DNA of 64,000 nt, from the NCBI RefSeq assembly GCF_030524025.1, contig NZ_JAUNHI010000004.1, positions 62,001-126,000 of the forward strand. Direction: 5' to 3'. Source of the DNA: Actinomyces sp. (GTDB taxonomy: Bacteria > Actinomycetota > Actinomycetes > Actinomycetales > Actinomycetaceae). The notes beneath the pieces were generated by a model. The model saw only the letters and a list, made by a program, of their open reading frames with translations. It was not told the DNA's origin and ran no database searches. Numbering within the stretch: the stretch's first letter is position 1; each line of letters opens with the position of its first letter. Shown piece by piece: positions 50,651 to 59,275 of the stretch. The translations under genes and the position numbers were made by a program.

Positions 50651-51250
50651 CGCGCCGGATTGTGTGTCTGGACCGGACGCTGATCCGTACCAACAGGGTC
50701 GCCGCCCGCAACCCCGAGACCGTCTACCACCTGTGGTACGCACGTCTTGCACAAGGCCTTCGGGGGCAACGTCCAGGTCCTGACCGATCACACCGGCCTC
50801 CCGGTGTGGGTCTGGCCGGTGGCGCCCGGCTCGACCCATGACATCACTGCGGCCAGGGCCCATGTGCTGCCTGCCCTGTACAAGGCCGCTGCTGACGGGA
50901 TGCCCACCTTGGCAGACACGGGCTACACCGGTTCTGGGGCCGGTGTGCTGACCCCGGTCAAGGGCACCAGGCCCTGTCCCGATGACGCCACCTTCAACCA
51001 CCTCCACACCGCCCTGCGCGCCCCGGCCGCCAGAGCCAACGCCATGCTCAAGCACTTCAAGGCCCTGCGCCACGTCAGCCTCGACCCATTGACCATCACC
51101 ACCATTACCGCCGCAGTCCTGGCCATCATGCTCGGTGCCGCTCGCTCGGCAGCCCCCGGGCGCACCGTCTCGCCCCCCAATGCCCGCCCGGCGTCTTGGA
51201 ACCCCACACTCCCCACCCCATGGTGTGAGACGAAGTTGCCCGGCCACTGA
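50650..51250 (+). pseudogene. Broken IS5-like (DDE) transposase
   Basis: Two plus-strand frames join: RRIVCLDRTLIRTNRVAARN, PETVYHLWYA up to about 50740, then after a frameshift HKAFGGNVQVLTDHTGLPVW, GSTHDITAARAHVLPALYKA, TLADTGYTG and LDPLTITTITAAVLAIML. These are the three acidic-residue regions of IS5-group/HARBI1-like DDE transposases. The N-terminal helix-turn-helix part is missing. An apparent start at 50747 gives a 167-residue reading, but it lacks the first catalytic Asp, so it cannot be functional. No terminal inverted repeats were identified. Confidence 0.8.
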
Positions 51251-51262
51251 GAAGCGACGACG

Positions 51263-52354
51263 ATGAGGCGTATGCGCGTGCACAACTTCTCCGCCGGCCC
51301 CGCCCAGCTGCCCCTGCCCGTCCTGGAGCAGGCGGCCTCCGAGCTGACCGACTGGCGCGGCTCCGGCATGAGCGTGCTCGAGGACTCCCACCGGGCGAAG
51401 AACTTCGTCGCCTGCGCCGCCGACGCCGAAGCCACCCTGCGTGCCGTGGTCGACGTGCCGCAGGACTACCGCGTCCTGTTCCTCGCCGGCGGCGCCACCG
51501 GACAGTTCTCCGCCATCCCCCTCAACCTCACCGCACCCGGGGACACCGTCGCCTACCTCAACACCGGCCAGTGGTCGGCCAAGGCCATCAAGGAGGCGCG
51601 CCGCCAGGGCGTCGCCGTCGAGGTCCTGGCCGACGAGGCCGCCTCGTCCTACACGACCACCCCGGCCCCCGGCTCCTACACCGTCCCCGCCGAGGCCGCC
51701 TACCTCCACTACACCCCCAACGAGACCATCGGCGGGGTGGAGTTCCCCGAGGTCCCCGAGGCCGGAGACGTCCCCCTCGTGGCCGACTTCTCCTCGACCT
51801 ACCTCTCGCGCCCGCTGGACGTGCGGCGCTACGGCGTCATCTACGGCGGCGCCCAGAAGAACCTCGGCCCCGCAGGCCTGGCTGTCCTCATCGTGCGCGA
51901 GGACCTGCTCGACCGCGCCCGCCCCGACGTCCCGGCCATCTGGGACTGGAAGGTCATGGCCGGCAGCGACTCGATGCTCAACACCCCGCCCACCTTCTCC
52001 ATCTACCTCCTGGGACTCATCCTGCACTGGATCCAGGACACCGGCGGCCTGGCCGCCATGGGCGAGCGCAACGAGGCCAAGGCCGCCCGGCTCTACGCCG
52101 CCATCGACGCCTCGGACTTCTACGCCAACCCCGTCGAGCCGCGCTCGCGGTCCTGGATGAACATCCCCTTCACCCTGGCCGACTCCGCCCTCGACGCCGA
52201 CTTCCTCGCCGGCGCCCAGGAGGCCGGCCTGACCAATCTCAAGGGGCACCGGTCCGTCGGCGGCATGCGCGCCTCCCTCTACAACGCGATGACCGACGAG
52301 GGTGTCAACGCCCTCATCGACTACATGACCGACTTTGAGCGCACCCGGGCCTGA
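51263..52354 (+). CDS. serC: Phosphoserine aminotransferase
   Basis: A 363-residue PLP enzyme of serine synthesis (3-phosphohydroxypyruvate to phosphoserine). VHNFSAGPAQLPLPVLEQA, FLAGGATGQFSAIPLNL, YTPNETIGGVEFPEVP, the PLP lysine in YGGAQKNLGPAGLAVLIV, and GHRSVGGMRASLYNAM are typical of SerC. The start may be ATG 51263 or 51272 (MRVHNFSAGP). It lies just after the transposase remnant, so promoter sequences may come from that element. serA follows by 38 nt. Confidence 0.95.
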   Translation: MRRMRVHNFSAGPAQLPLPVLEQAASELTDWRGSGMSVLEDSHRAKNFVACAADAEATLRAVVDVPQDYRVLFLAGGATGQFSAIPLNLTAPGDTVAYLNTGQWSAKAIKEARRQGVAVEVLADEAASSYTTTPAPGSYTVPAEAAYLHYTPNETIGGVEFPEVPEAGDVPLVADFSSTYLSRPLDVRRYGVIYGGAQKNLGPAGLAVLIVREDLLDRARPDVPAIWDWKVMAGSDSMLNTPPTFSIYLLGLILHWIQDTGGLAAMGERNEAKAARLYAAIDASDFYANPVEPRSRSWMNIPFTLADSALDADFLAGAQEAGLTNLKGHRSVGGMRASLYNAMTDEGVNALIDYMTDFERTRA

Positions 52355-52392
52355 CCGGGCCGTACCCCACCACGCAGGAGACACCTCATCCC

Positions 52393-53571
52393 ATGACCGC
52401 CAAGCAGTTCCGCGTCCAGACCCTCAACGCCATCTCGGGCGCCGGCCTGTCCCGCTTCCCCGACGAGCTCTACGACATCGGCACCTCCCAGGCCGACCCC
52501 CACGCCCTGCTCCTGCGCTCGGCCAAGCTCCACGACACCCCGATCCCCGACTCGGTCATGGCCGTCGCCCGCGCGGGTGCCGGCACGAACAACATCCCCG
52601 TCGAGGCCCTGACCGAGCGCGGCATCCCGGTGTTCAACACCCCCGGCGCCAATGCCAACGCCGTCAAGGAGCTCGTCCTGGCCGGCCTGTTCCTGGCCTC
52701 CCGCAACCTCTTCCACGCCGCACTCTTCGCCCGCGACCTGCCCGGCGAGGACGCTGAGATCGCCAAGGCGGTCGAGGCCGGCAAGAAGCAGTTCGTCGGC
52801 TTCGAGCTGCCAGGCCGCACCCTGGGCGTCATCGGCCTGGGCGCCATCGGCGTCAAGGTCGCCAACGCCGCCCTGGGGCTCGGGCTCAAGGTCGTCGGCT
52901 ACGACCCGGCCATCAGCGTCGAGCACGCCTGGCACCTGTCGGCCGACGTCGAGCGCGCCGACTCGATGGAGGACGTCTTCCGCCGCGCGGACATCCTGAC
53001 CGTCCACGTCCCCCTCATCGAGGCGACCCGGGGGCTGGCCTCCACCCAGAGACTGGCCCTCATGAAGGACACGGCGGTGCTGCTCAACTTCGCCCGCTCC
53101 GAGATCGTCGACACCGAGGCCGTCGTGGCTGCCCTCGACGAGGGCACCCTGGGGGGCTACGTCTGCGACTTCCCCTCCACCCTCGTCGACCGCCACCCCA
53201 AGTGCATGGCGCTGCCCCACCTGGGCGCCTCGACCAAGGAGGCCGAGCGCAACTGCGCCATCATGGCCGTTGACGAGCTGCGCGGCTTCCTTGAGGACGG
53301 CCAGGTCCACAACTCGGTCAACTTCCCCGAGGCGGTCATGGCCCGAACCCCCGGCACCCACCGCTTCGTCATCGTCAACCGCAACGTCCCCAACATGGTC
53401 GGGCAGGTCTCCACCATCGTGGCCCAGCACGGTCAGAACATCGCCGGCCTGCTCAACAAGTCGCGCGGGGACCTGGCGGTCACGCTGGTCGACGTCGAGG
53501 GCGAGATCTCCCAGACCGTCCTCGACGAGCTGCGCGCCATCGACGGGGTCCTGTCGGCCCGCGGCATCTGA
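52393..53571 (+). CDS. serA: D-3-phosphoglycerate dehydrogenase
   Basis: A 392-residue NAD-dependent 2-hydroxyacid dehydrogenase that starts serine synthesis. AGAGTNNIPVEALTERGIPV and NTPGANANAVKELVLAGL, nucleotide-binding LGVIGLGAIGVKVANAALG, catalytic Arg in LNFARSEIVD, Glu region and His in ALPHLGASTKEAERN, then a C-terminal ACT domain (about 320-392; RFVIVNRNVPNMVGQVSTIV), which usually binds serine for feedback control. Together with serC this supplies two of three steps; no serB is seen here. Confidence 0.94.
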   Translation: MTAKQFRVQTLNAISGAGLSRFPDELYDIGTSQADPHALLLRSAKLHDTPIPDSVMAVARAGAGTNNIPVEALTERGIPVFNTPGANANAVKELVLAGLFLASRNLFHAALFARDLPGEDAEIAKAVEAGKKQFVGFELPGRTLGVIGLGAIGVKVANAALGLGLKVVGYDPAISVEHAWHLSADVERADSMEDVFRRADILTVHVPLIEATRGLASTQRLALMKDTAVLLNFARSEIVDTEAVVAALDEGTLGGYVCDFPSTLVDRHPKCMALPHLGASTKEAERNCAIMAVDELRGFLEDGQVHNSVNFPEAVMARTPGTHRFVIVNRNVPNMVGQVSTIVAQHGQNIAGLLNKSRGDLAVTLVDVEGEISQTVLDELRAIDGVLSARGI

Positions 53572-53600
53572 GCGCGGCTCCTCACCGTCTGTCCGCCACT

Positions 53601-53620
53601 GCCCGGGGCGCCGCCCGGGC
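53601..53620 (+). terminator. Possible terminator after serA
   Basis: GCCCGGG at 53601-53607 and CCCGGGC at 53614-53620 form a 7-bp stem with a 6-nt loop, 30 bp after the serA stop. The whole stretch is rich in overlapping GC inverted repeats, so the exact structure is uncertain. Confidence 0.4.
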
Positions 53621-53701
53621 ACCCCGCCCCGGGGCACCCGGGTGTGTCTCCACTGCGGCCCCGGGCGTCCGGGACCATGAACCGACAAGCACAGGAGCGC
53701 C

Positions 53702-55195
53702 ATGATCCGCACCCTCGAGCTGCCGGGGCGCACCCTGGCCATTTCCTGCCACCCCGACGACCGCCTCAGCCTTGAGGACGGTGCGGCCGTGCTGACCTCG
53801 GCGCGCTTCGCCGTCCTGCACGACATGCCGCACGGCGAGTTCTACCGCCACGGGCACAACTCCTGGTCGCCCTGCGGCTGGCGTCCCCTGGACGCCCCGC
53901 CGCTGCGCATCGAGGACCCCGTGCGCCGACGCACCGCCGACGACAGCGGCTGGGACGACCCGGTGCGCCACCACTCCTCGTGGGTCGGTGTGGTCGAGGA
54001 TGCCGGCCAGGGGCTCCTTGTGGGGGCCCTGACCGGGGACACGCCCCGGCTGCGCGCCGACACCGCCGCCCTGGAGGCCTTCACCGAGACCGGCCGACCG
54101 GGACGGTGGCGGATCGCGGTCGGAGCGCCCACCGAGCTGCTCAGCGACTACGCCCGCGCCGTCGCCGCGGTGGCCGGCCGCCGGCCCGTGCACCCCCAGT
54201 CGGTGTGGTGCTCTTGGTACTCCTACTACGAGACCGTCACTGAGGAGGCCATCGCGGCCGAGGTCGCGGGGCTGGCCGGGCTCGGGGTGCGCACGGTCCA
54301 GATCGATGACGGATGGGAGCGCAGCGTCGGCGACTGGCAGGCGGGTGAGCGCTTCGGCTCGGGCATGGCGCACACCGCCCGGACCATCCGCGACGCCGGC
54401 TTCCAGCCGGGCCTGTGGATCGCCCCCTTCATCGCCGTGCCGGGGTCGAGGACCGCCGTCGACCGCCCCGAGCTCTTCGTCACCGACCCCACGGGCCGCC
54501 CCGCGGTGGCCGGCACGAACTGGGGCGTGGACTACCACACCCTCGACCTGACCAGGGCCGACGCCCAGGAGCACGTCGCAGGCATCGTGCGCCGGGCCGT
54601 CCACGACTGGGGCTACACCTACCTCAAGCTCGACTTCATCTACGCCGCTGCCGTCCCGGGGGTGCGCTCGGCCCCAGTGGACCGCGAGCGGGCCTACCGG
54701 ATCGGCCTGGAGGTCGTGCGCGAGGCGGCCGGCCAGGACGCCTACCTCCTGGGCTGCGGCGCTCTCCCCCTGCCCTCCCTCGGCCTGCTCGACGCGATCA
54801 GGATCGGGCCGGACGTGGCGCCGCTGTGGGACAACTACGCCAGCTCCGACCCCTCCGACGCCACCGCCCGCAACGCCCTGAGCACCTCGGTCGACCGCCT
54901 GTGGCTCGGCGAGGTCATCGGCATCGACCCCGACGTCGCCTTCTTCCGGCACCGCCGCAACCTCCTGAGCGAGGAGCAGATGGGCTGGCTGCGCGACCTG
55001 GCCGCTGCCTGCCGCTTCCGCTGCCTGTCGGACCCCACCGCCTGGCTCGATGAGGCCGAGCGACAGGCGGTGCGCGACTTCCTGGCCGGCAGCGAGCGGG
55101 TCGAGCTGACCGGCCGCCACCGCTTCCGGCTCGACGGTCGCGAGGTCGACCTCTCCCCGGCCCTTGGAGCCGCGGTCGCCGCCTACCCCCTGTGA
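53702..55195 (+). CDS. GH36-type alpha-galactosidase
   Basis: A 497-residue cytoplasmic glycosidase (no signal peptide). The N-terminal beta-domain contains HGHNSWSPCGWRPL; the TIM barrel has WCSWYSYYETVTEEAIAAEV, VQIDDGWER, PGLWIAPFIAV, the nucleophile Asp311 in YTYLKLDFIYAA and the acid/base Asp371 in IRIGPDVAPLWDNY. GH36 hydrolyses terminal alpha-galactosides such as melibiose or raffinose. It is shorter than the ~700-residue tetrameric enzymes, like the compact clostridial and actinobacterial forms. First of three glycosidases in the same direction; related alpha-N-acetylgalactosaminidase activity is not excluded. Confidence 0.85.
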   Translation: MIRTLELPGRTLAISCHPDDRLSLEDGAAVLTSARFAVLHDMPHGEFYRHGHNSWSPCGWRPLDAPPLRIEDPVRRRTADDSGWDDPVRHHSSWVGVVEDAGQGLLVGALTGDTPRLRADTAALEAFTETGRPGRWRIAVGAPTELLSDYARAVAAVAGRRPVHPQSVWCSWYSYYETVTEEAIAAEVAGLAGLGVRTVQIDDGWERSVGDWQAGERFGSGMAHTARTIRDAGFQPGLWIAPFIAVPGSRTAVDRPELFVTDPTGRPAVAGTNWGVDYHTLDLTRADAQEHVAGIVRRAVHDWGYTYLKLDFIYAAAVPGVRSAPVDRERAYRIGLEVVREAAGQDAYLLGCGALPLPSLGLLDAIRIGPDVAPLWDNYASSDPSDATARNALSTSVDRLWLGEVIGIDPDVAFFRHRRNLLSEEQMGWLRDLAAACRFRCLSDPTAWLDEAERQAVRDFLAGSERVELTGRHRFRLDGREVDLSPALGAAVAAYPL

Positions 55196-55241
55196 ACGAC
55201 CCGGTCGAGGTGGCCGGCCGATGCATCCGACCGCGCGGAGG

Positions 55242-55262
55242 ATTCCGACCGATCGGTGGAAT
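55242..55262. promoter_or_regulatory. Near-palindrome upstream of GH42 gene
   Basis: ATTCC-G-ACCGATCGGT-GGAAT: the central 10 bp are a perfect palindrome and the outer 5-bp arms match around one unpaired G. A further CGATCGGT lies at 55269-55276. Candidate operator in the 208-bp gap between GH36 and GH42. Confidence 0.4.
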
Positions 55263-55353
55263 GGCGCGCGATCGGTGACCGAGGGCGAGGCCGAGGCCTC
55301 GATGTCCGTCGCGAGCACCTCAGCCCCTTCCCTTCTGGCTCCCCAGTGGCTAC

Positions 55354-55373
55354 TATCTAGTAACCACTAGATA
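55354..55373. promoter_or_regulatory. Candidate operator for GH42 gene
   Basis: TATCTAGT-AACC-ACTAGATA, a perfect 8+4+8 inverted repeat ending 30 bp before the GH42 start, notably A/T-rich in this GC-rich region. It could be bound by the TetR protein encoded 4 kb downstream or by an unlinked regulator. Confidence 0.6.
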
Positions 55374-55403
55374 AGCGGCGAGGGAGCCGCTCAGGAGGGT
55401 CAT

Positions 55404-57536
55404 ATGACGCACACCGACCGCCTCATCTTCGGCGCCGCCTACTACGACGAGTACACCCCCGCCTCCGCCGGCCCCGACCGTCTCGAGCGCGACATGGCGA
55501 TGATGGTCGAAGCAGGATTCACCACGATCCGCATCGCCGAGTTCACCTGGGGGACGTGGAACCCGGCCCCCGGGACCTTCGACTTCACCCACATCGACCG
55601 CGCCCTCGACGCGGCCGAGGCCCACGGCCTGGACGTCATCATCGGCACCCCCACCGCCGCGGTCCCCACCTGGCTGGCCTCCCTCCACCCCGAGGTCCTG
55701 GGCGTCACCGCCGCCGGCCCGAACACCTACGGGCCCCGGCAGAACATGAACATCCTGTCCCCGGCCTACCGCCACTACGCCGAGGCGGCGATCCGGGCGC
55801 TCGTGGCGCGCACGGCACCGCGGCCCGGCGTCATCGGCTTCCAGCTCGACAACGAGACGAAGTACTACGACGCGGCCAACGATGACATCCAGCGGGCCTT
55901 CCAGGCCAGCCTCAAGGAGCGTTTCGCGGGAGACCTCGACGCCCTCAACGCCGCCTACGGCCTCAACTACTGGGCCAACCGGATCAACGCCTGGGAGGAC
56001 TTCCCGGACGTGACTGGCACGATCAACGCCTCGCTGGCCGCCGCCTTCGACTCCTTCCGGCGCGGCCTGGTCACCGAGTTCCTCGCCTGGCAGCGCGGCA
56101 TCGTCGACGACTACCGCCTGCCCCACCAGTTCGTCACGCAGAACTTCGACTACGAGTGGCGTGGACACTCCTTCGGCATCCAGCCGGCGGTCGACCACTT
56201 CGCTGCGGCCGAGGCGGTCACCCTGGCGGGTGTCGACATCTACCACCCCGGCGAGGACGAGCTGACCGGCAAGGAGATCGGCTTCGGCGGGGACGTGTCC
56301 CGCAGTCTCAAGGATGGCGAGCCCTACCTCGTCGTCGAGACCCAGGCGCAGGGCCAGATGGGGTGGCTGCCCTACCCCGGCCAGCTGCGCCTCCAGGGGT
56401 ACTCCCACCTGGCGGGCGGCGCGATGGGTGTCATGTACTGGCACTGGGGCTCCCTCCACAACTCCTTCGAGACCTACTGGAAGGGCCTGGTCTCCCAGGA
56501 CTACTCCGCCAACCCCACCTACCTCGAGGCGGCCGTCCTCGGCCGTGAGATGGCTGAGCACGCCGACGCGCTGGCCGGCCTGCGCAAGCGCAACCGCGTC
56601 GCCGTCATGGTGTCCAACGAGGCCCTGACCGCCCTGGAGTGGTTCGGCCTGGACAGCGGCTTCCCCCGCGCCTACTCCGGTGGGGGCGCCAACTACAACG
56701 ACGTCTTCCGCTGGGTCTACGACGCCCTGTTCGAGCTCAACGTCGAGGTGGACATCGTCCCGGCCGGTGCGACGGCGCAGTGCTTGTCGCGCTACGACCT
56801 GCTCGTGGTGCCCGCCCTCTACGCCGCCACGGAGGGGACTGTCGAGGCGCTGCGCGCCTATGTGGCCGACGGCGGGCGGCTCGTGACGACCTTCCGCACG
56901 GGCGTGGCCGACGAGAACCTCCAGGTCGTCACCGACCGGCAGCCCCACGGGCTGTCGGGGCTGCTGGGCCTGGGCACCGACCAGTTCACCCGCCCCCGGG
57001 GCGTGCGTCTGGCCCCGGCCGGAGCCCTGGCCGAACGCCTCGGCGATGCCGCCGGGGCCCAGCGGGCCGGCGAGGTGGACCTGGGCCTGCGCACCTACAT
57101 GGAGCTGCTCACCCCCGTGGAGGACCCCCAGGGCGACGCCGAGGTCGAGGTCCTGGCCAGTTATGAGCACCACGCCTGGTCCGGTCCCGCCATCGCCCGG
57201 CGCGCGGTGGGCTCCGGCTCACTGACCCATGTCGCCGCGTGGACGAGCGCCGAGGTCCTCAAGGAGGTGCTCGCCGTCGTCCTCGACGAGGCGGGGCTGC
57301 GGGACTGGCCCATGGACCTGGCCGGAACGGTGACCGTCCGCCGTGGCGTCAACGCCCGGGGCCGGGACCTGACCTACTTCCTCAACTACTCCGCCGACCC
57401 GGTCTCCTTCGACCTGCCGGCGGCGGGGACTGATGTCCTGGGCACGACCGGGCAGCCGGGCGCCGCGCTTGGTCGGGGCACCGCCGTCACGCTCCCCGGC
57501 TGGGGCGTGCTCATCGTCGAGGGGCAGGCGCGCTGA
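55404..57536 (+). CDS. GH42 beta-galactosidase
   Basis: A 710-residue cytoplasmic beta-galactosidase. The TIM barrel (about 1-390) starts FGAAYYDEYTPA and has IRIAEFTWGTWNP, acid/base Glu151 in GFQLDNETKYY and nucleophile Glu312 in YLVVETQAQGQMGW. A trimerisation alpha/beta domain (about 395-620; EWFGLDSGFP, RYDLLVVPALYAATE) and a small C-terminal beta-domain follow, as in characterised GH42 enzymes of bifidobacteria. Family members act on lactose, galactooligosaccharides and plant or mucin galactans. ATG 55404 follows CAGGAGGGTCAT. No signal peptide. Confidence 0.92.
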   Translation: MTHTDRLIFGAAYYDEYTPASAGPDRLERDMAMMVEAGFTTIRIAEFTWGTWNPAPGTFDFTHIDRALDAAEAHGLDVIIGTPTAAVPTWLASLHPEVLGVTAAGPNTYGPRQNMNILSPAYRHYAEAAIRALVARTAPRPGVIGFQLDNETKYYDAANDDIQRAFQASLKERFAGDLDALNAAYGLNYWANRINAWEDFPDVTGTINASLAAAFDSFRRGLVTEFLAWQRGIVDDYRLPHQFVTQNFDYEWRGHSFGIQPAVDHFAAAEAVTLAGVDIYHPGEDELTGKEIGFGGDVSRSLKDGEPYLVVETQAQGQMGWLPYPGQLRLQGYSHLAGGAMGVMYWHWGSLHNSFETYWKGLVSQDYSANPTYLEAAVLGREMAEHADALAGLRKRNRVAVMVSNEALTALEWFGLDSGFPRAYSGGGANYNDVFRWVYDALFELNVEVDIVPAGATAQCLSRYDLLVVPALYAATEGTVEALRAYVADGGRLVTTFRTGVADENLQVVTDRQPHGLSGLLGLGTDQFTRPRGVRLAPAGALAERLGDAAGAQRAGEVDLGLRTYMELLTPVEDPQGDAEVEVLASYEHHAWSGPAIARRAVGSGSLTHVAAWTSAEVLKEVLAVVLDEAGLRDWPMDLAGTVTVRRGVNARGRDLTYFLNYSADPVSFDLPAAGTDVLGTTGQPGAALGRGTAVTLPGWGVLIVEGQAR

Positions 57537-57592
57537 GACCCGCCGGCTCCTGTCTGTGCCCGCACCCGCGGTCCACCGTTCCTCCAACCGTT

Positions 57593-57720
57593 ACCGACAG
57601 CGGATCAACCCCACACCGACCCATACCGACCCTGCACCGACCTCATACCGACACCACGCTGACCTGCACCGACCCGCACTGACATGCACTGACCCGTACC
57701 GACACTGCTTCCGCACCGAC
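57593..57720. repeat. Helically phased ACCGAC tandem repeat in GH30 leader
   Basis: ACCGAC or ACTGAC occurs at 57593, 57615, 57625, 57636, 57647, 57668, 57678, 57688, 57698 and 57715, mostly 10-11 bp apart (consensus CRYACCGACC). The array ends 16 bp before the GH30 start and fills almost the whole 200-bp gap after GH42. It may be a set of binding sites on one DNA face or a slippage product. Confidence 0.75.
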
Positions 57721-57736
57721 GCATGAGGAGCTCACG

Positions 57737-59161
57737 ATGTCCGCCGCCACTGCTGCCTCCACTACCGCCACTGCCGCTACGACTGGCCGACCCACCTGGG
57801 TCGTCACCACCGAGAACCATCCCTGGCACACCCCCGAGGCCGAGGTCGAGGTGGTGCCCGCCGACGTCTTCCCCGAGGTCCTTGTCCGCCTCGATGCCCC
57901 CGCCCAGGAGGTCGAGGGCTTCGGGGTGTGCTTCAACGAGCTGGGCTGGACCTCCCTGTCCCGCGTGACCGAGGACGAGCGCGCCGAGGTGCTGCGCGAG
58001 GTCTTCAGCCCCGAGGGTGCCAACGCCTCGGTGTGCCGCATGCCGATCGGTGCCAACGACTTCTCCGTCGACTGGTACTCCTACGACGAGACCGATGGCG
58101 ACCACGCGCTGGCCGACTTCAGCATCGCCCACGACGAGGCCACCCTCGTGCCCTTCATCAAGGCCGCCCAGGCCGTCCGCCCCGACCTGCGTCTGTGGGC
58201 CTCGCCGTGGTGCCCGCCGACCTGGATGAAGACCAACCGGCACTACGCCTGCGGGGTGCCCAACCCCGCCGCCGTCCAGACGCGCTTCGATAACGGGCTC
58301 ACCCCCGACCGGGCCATCCCCGAGGGCACCGACGGCTTCGTGCTGACCGAGGAGAATCTCGACACCTACGCCCGCTACTTCGGGGCCTTCATCGACGCCT
58401 ACCGTGAGCGAGGCATCGACATCTCGATGGTCATGCCGCAGAACGAGTTCAACTCCGACCAGGTCTTCCCCTCATGCACGTGGACCCCCGCGGGACTCGT
58501 GTCCTTCCTGCGCCACCTCGTCCCCGAGATGGAGGCCCGCGGCGTCGAGGTCTTCCTGGGGACCATGGAGCGGCCCGACCCCCGGCTCGTCGAGGAGGTC
58601 CTGGCCGACCCCGTCATCGGTCACCGGCTGGGCGGCGTCGGCTTCCAGTGGGCGGGCAAGGCCGCACTGCCCTTCGTCCACCGGGACCACCCCGGCCTGA
58701 AGATCTACCAGTCCGAGCAGGAGTGCGGCGACGGGCAGAACGACTGGCGCTACGCCCGCTACGCCTGGTCGATGATGCGCCACTACTTCACCCACGGCGC
58801 CACCGTGTACGACTACTGGAACCTGTCCCTGGACGCCGGCGGGGTCTCCCGCTGGGGCTGGAGCCAGAACTCACTGGTCACCGTCGACCCGCAGACCGGG
58901 GAGTTCTCCTTCAACCACGAGTACTACGTCCTCAAGCACCTGTCGCACTTCGTCCAGCCCGGTGCCCGCGCGGTGCCGACCCTGTCCTACACGGGTCACG
59001 AGAATGTGCTCGCCTTCGCCAACCCCGACGGGTCGGTGGTGCTGGCTGCGCAGAACGACATGGGCTCGCCGATGCCGATCTCCTTCGGGCTGGGAGACCG
59101 GCTCGTGCGCCTGACCCTGCCGGCGGACTCGGTCTCCACAGTGCTGCTGCCCGCGGCGTGA
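57737..59161 (+). CDS. GH30 glycoside hydrolase
   Basis: A 474-residue glycosidase related to glucosylceramidase/GH30. After a Thr/Ala-rich N-terminus (not a signal peptide) come EVEGFGVCFNELGWTSLSRV, CRMPIGANDFSVDWYSYDET, LWASPWCPPTWMKTN, acid/base Glu237 in MVMPQNEFNSDQ and nucleophile Glu327 in YQSEQECGDG, then a C-terminal beta-domain. GH30 enzymes cleave beta-glucosyl, beta-xylosyl or beta-fucosyl links; specificity cannot be told. ATG 57737 follows GAGGAGCTCACG. It is third in the glycosidase series. Confidence 0.85.
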   Translation: MSAATAASTTATAATTGRPTWVVTTENHPWHTPEAEVEVVPADVFPEVLVRLDAPAQEVEGFGVCFNELGWTSLSRVTEDERAEVLREVFSPEGANASVCRMPIGANDFSVDWYSYDETDGDHALADFSIAHDEATLVPFIKAAQAVRPDLRLWASPWCPPTWMKTNRHYACGVPNPAAVQTRFDNGLTPDRAIPEGTDGFVLTEENLDTYARYFGAFIDAYRERGIDISMVMPQNEFNSDQVFPSCTWTPAGLVSFLRHLVPEMEARGVEVFLGTMERPDPRLVEEVLADPVIGHRLGGVGFQWAGKAALPFVHRDHPGLKIYQSEQECGDGQNDWRYARYAWSMMRHYFTHGATVYDYWNLSLDAGGVSRWGWSQNSLVTVDPQTGEFSFNHEYYVLKHLSHFVQPGARAVPTLSYTGHENVLAFANPDGSVVLAAQNDMGSPMPISFGLGDRLVRLTLPADSVSTVLLPAA

Positions 59162-59227
59162 ATCCCGGCCCCGCGCCTCGCCTCCGTGGGTGAGGCGCGG
59201 GGTGCGCAGGCGCATGCGCACAAGGCC

Positions 59228-59275
59228 GGGCGCGTCCGGGGTCGGGCGCGTCCGGAGTCAGGCGCGCCCGGGGTC
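59228..59275. repeat. 16-bp tandem repeat, three units
   Basis: Three units of GGGCGCGTCCGGGGTC (59228, 59244, 59260), the second and third each with one to two changes. The array runs into the stop codon of the TetR gene. Confidence 0.85.

Noticed and set aside
55353..57173. 606-residue minus-strand frame opposite GH42
   Set aside because: Shadow of a high-GC coding gene; the plus strand has both catalytic glutamates and a good start.
57593..57720. CRISPR array
   Set aside because: Repeat unit is only 10-11 bp with no unique spacers and no cas genes in the window.
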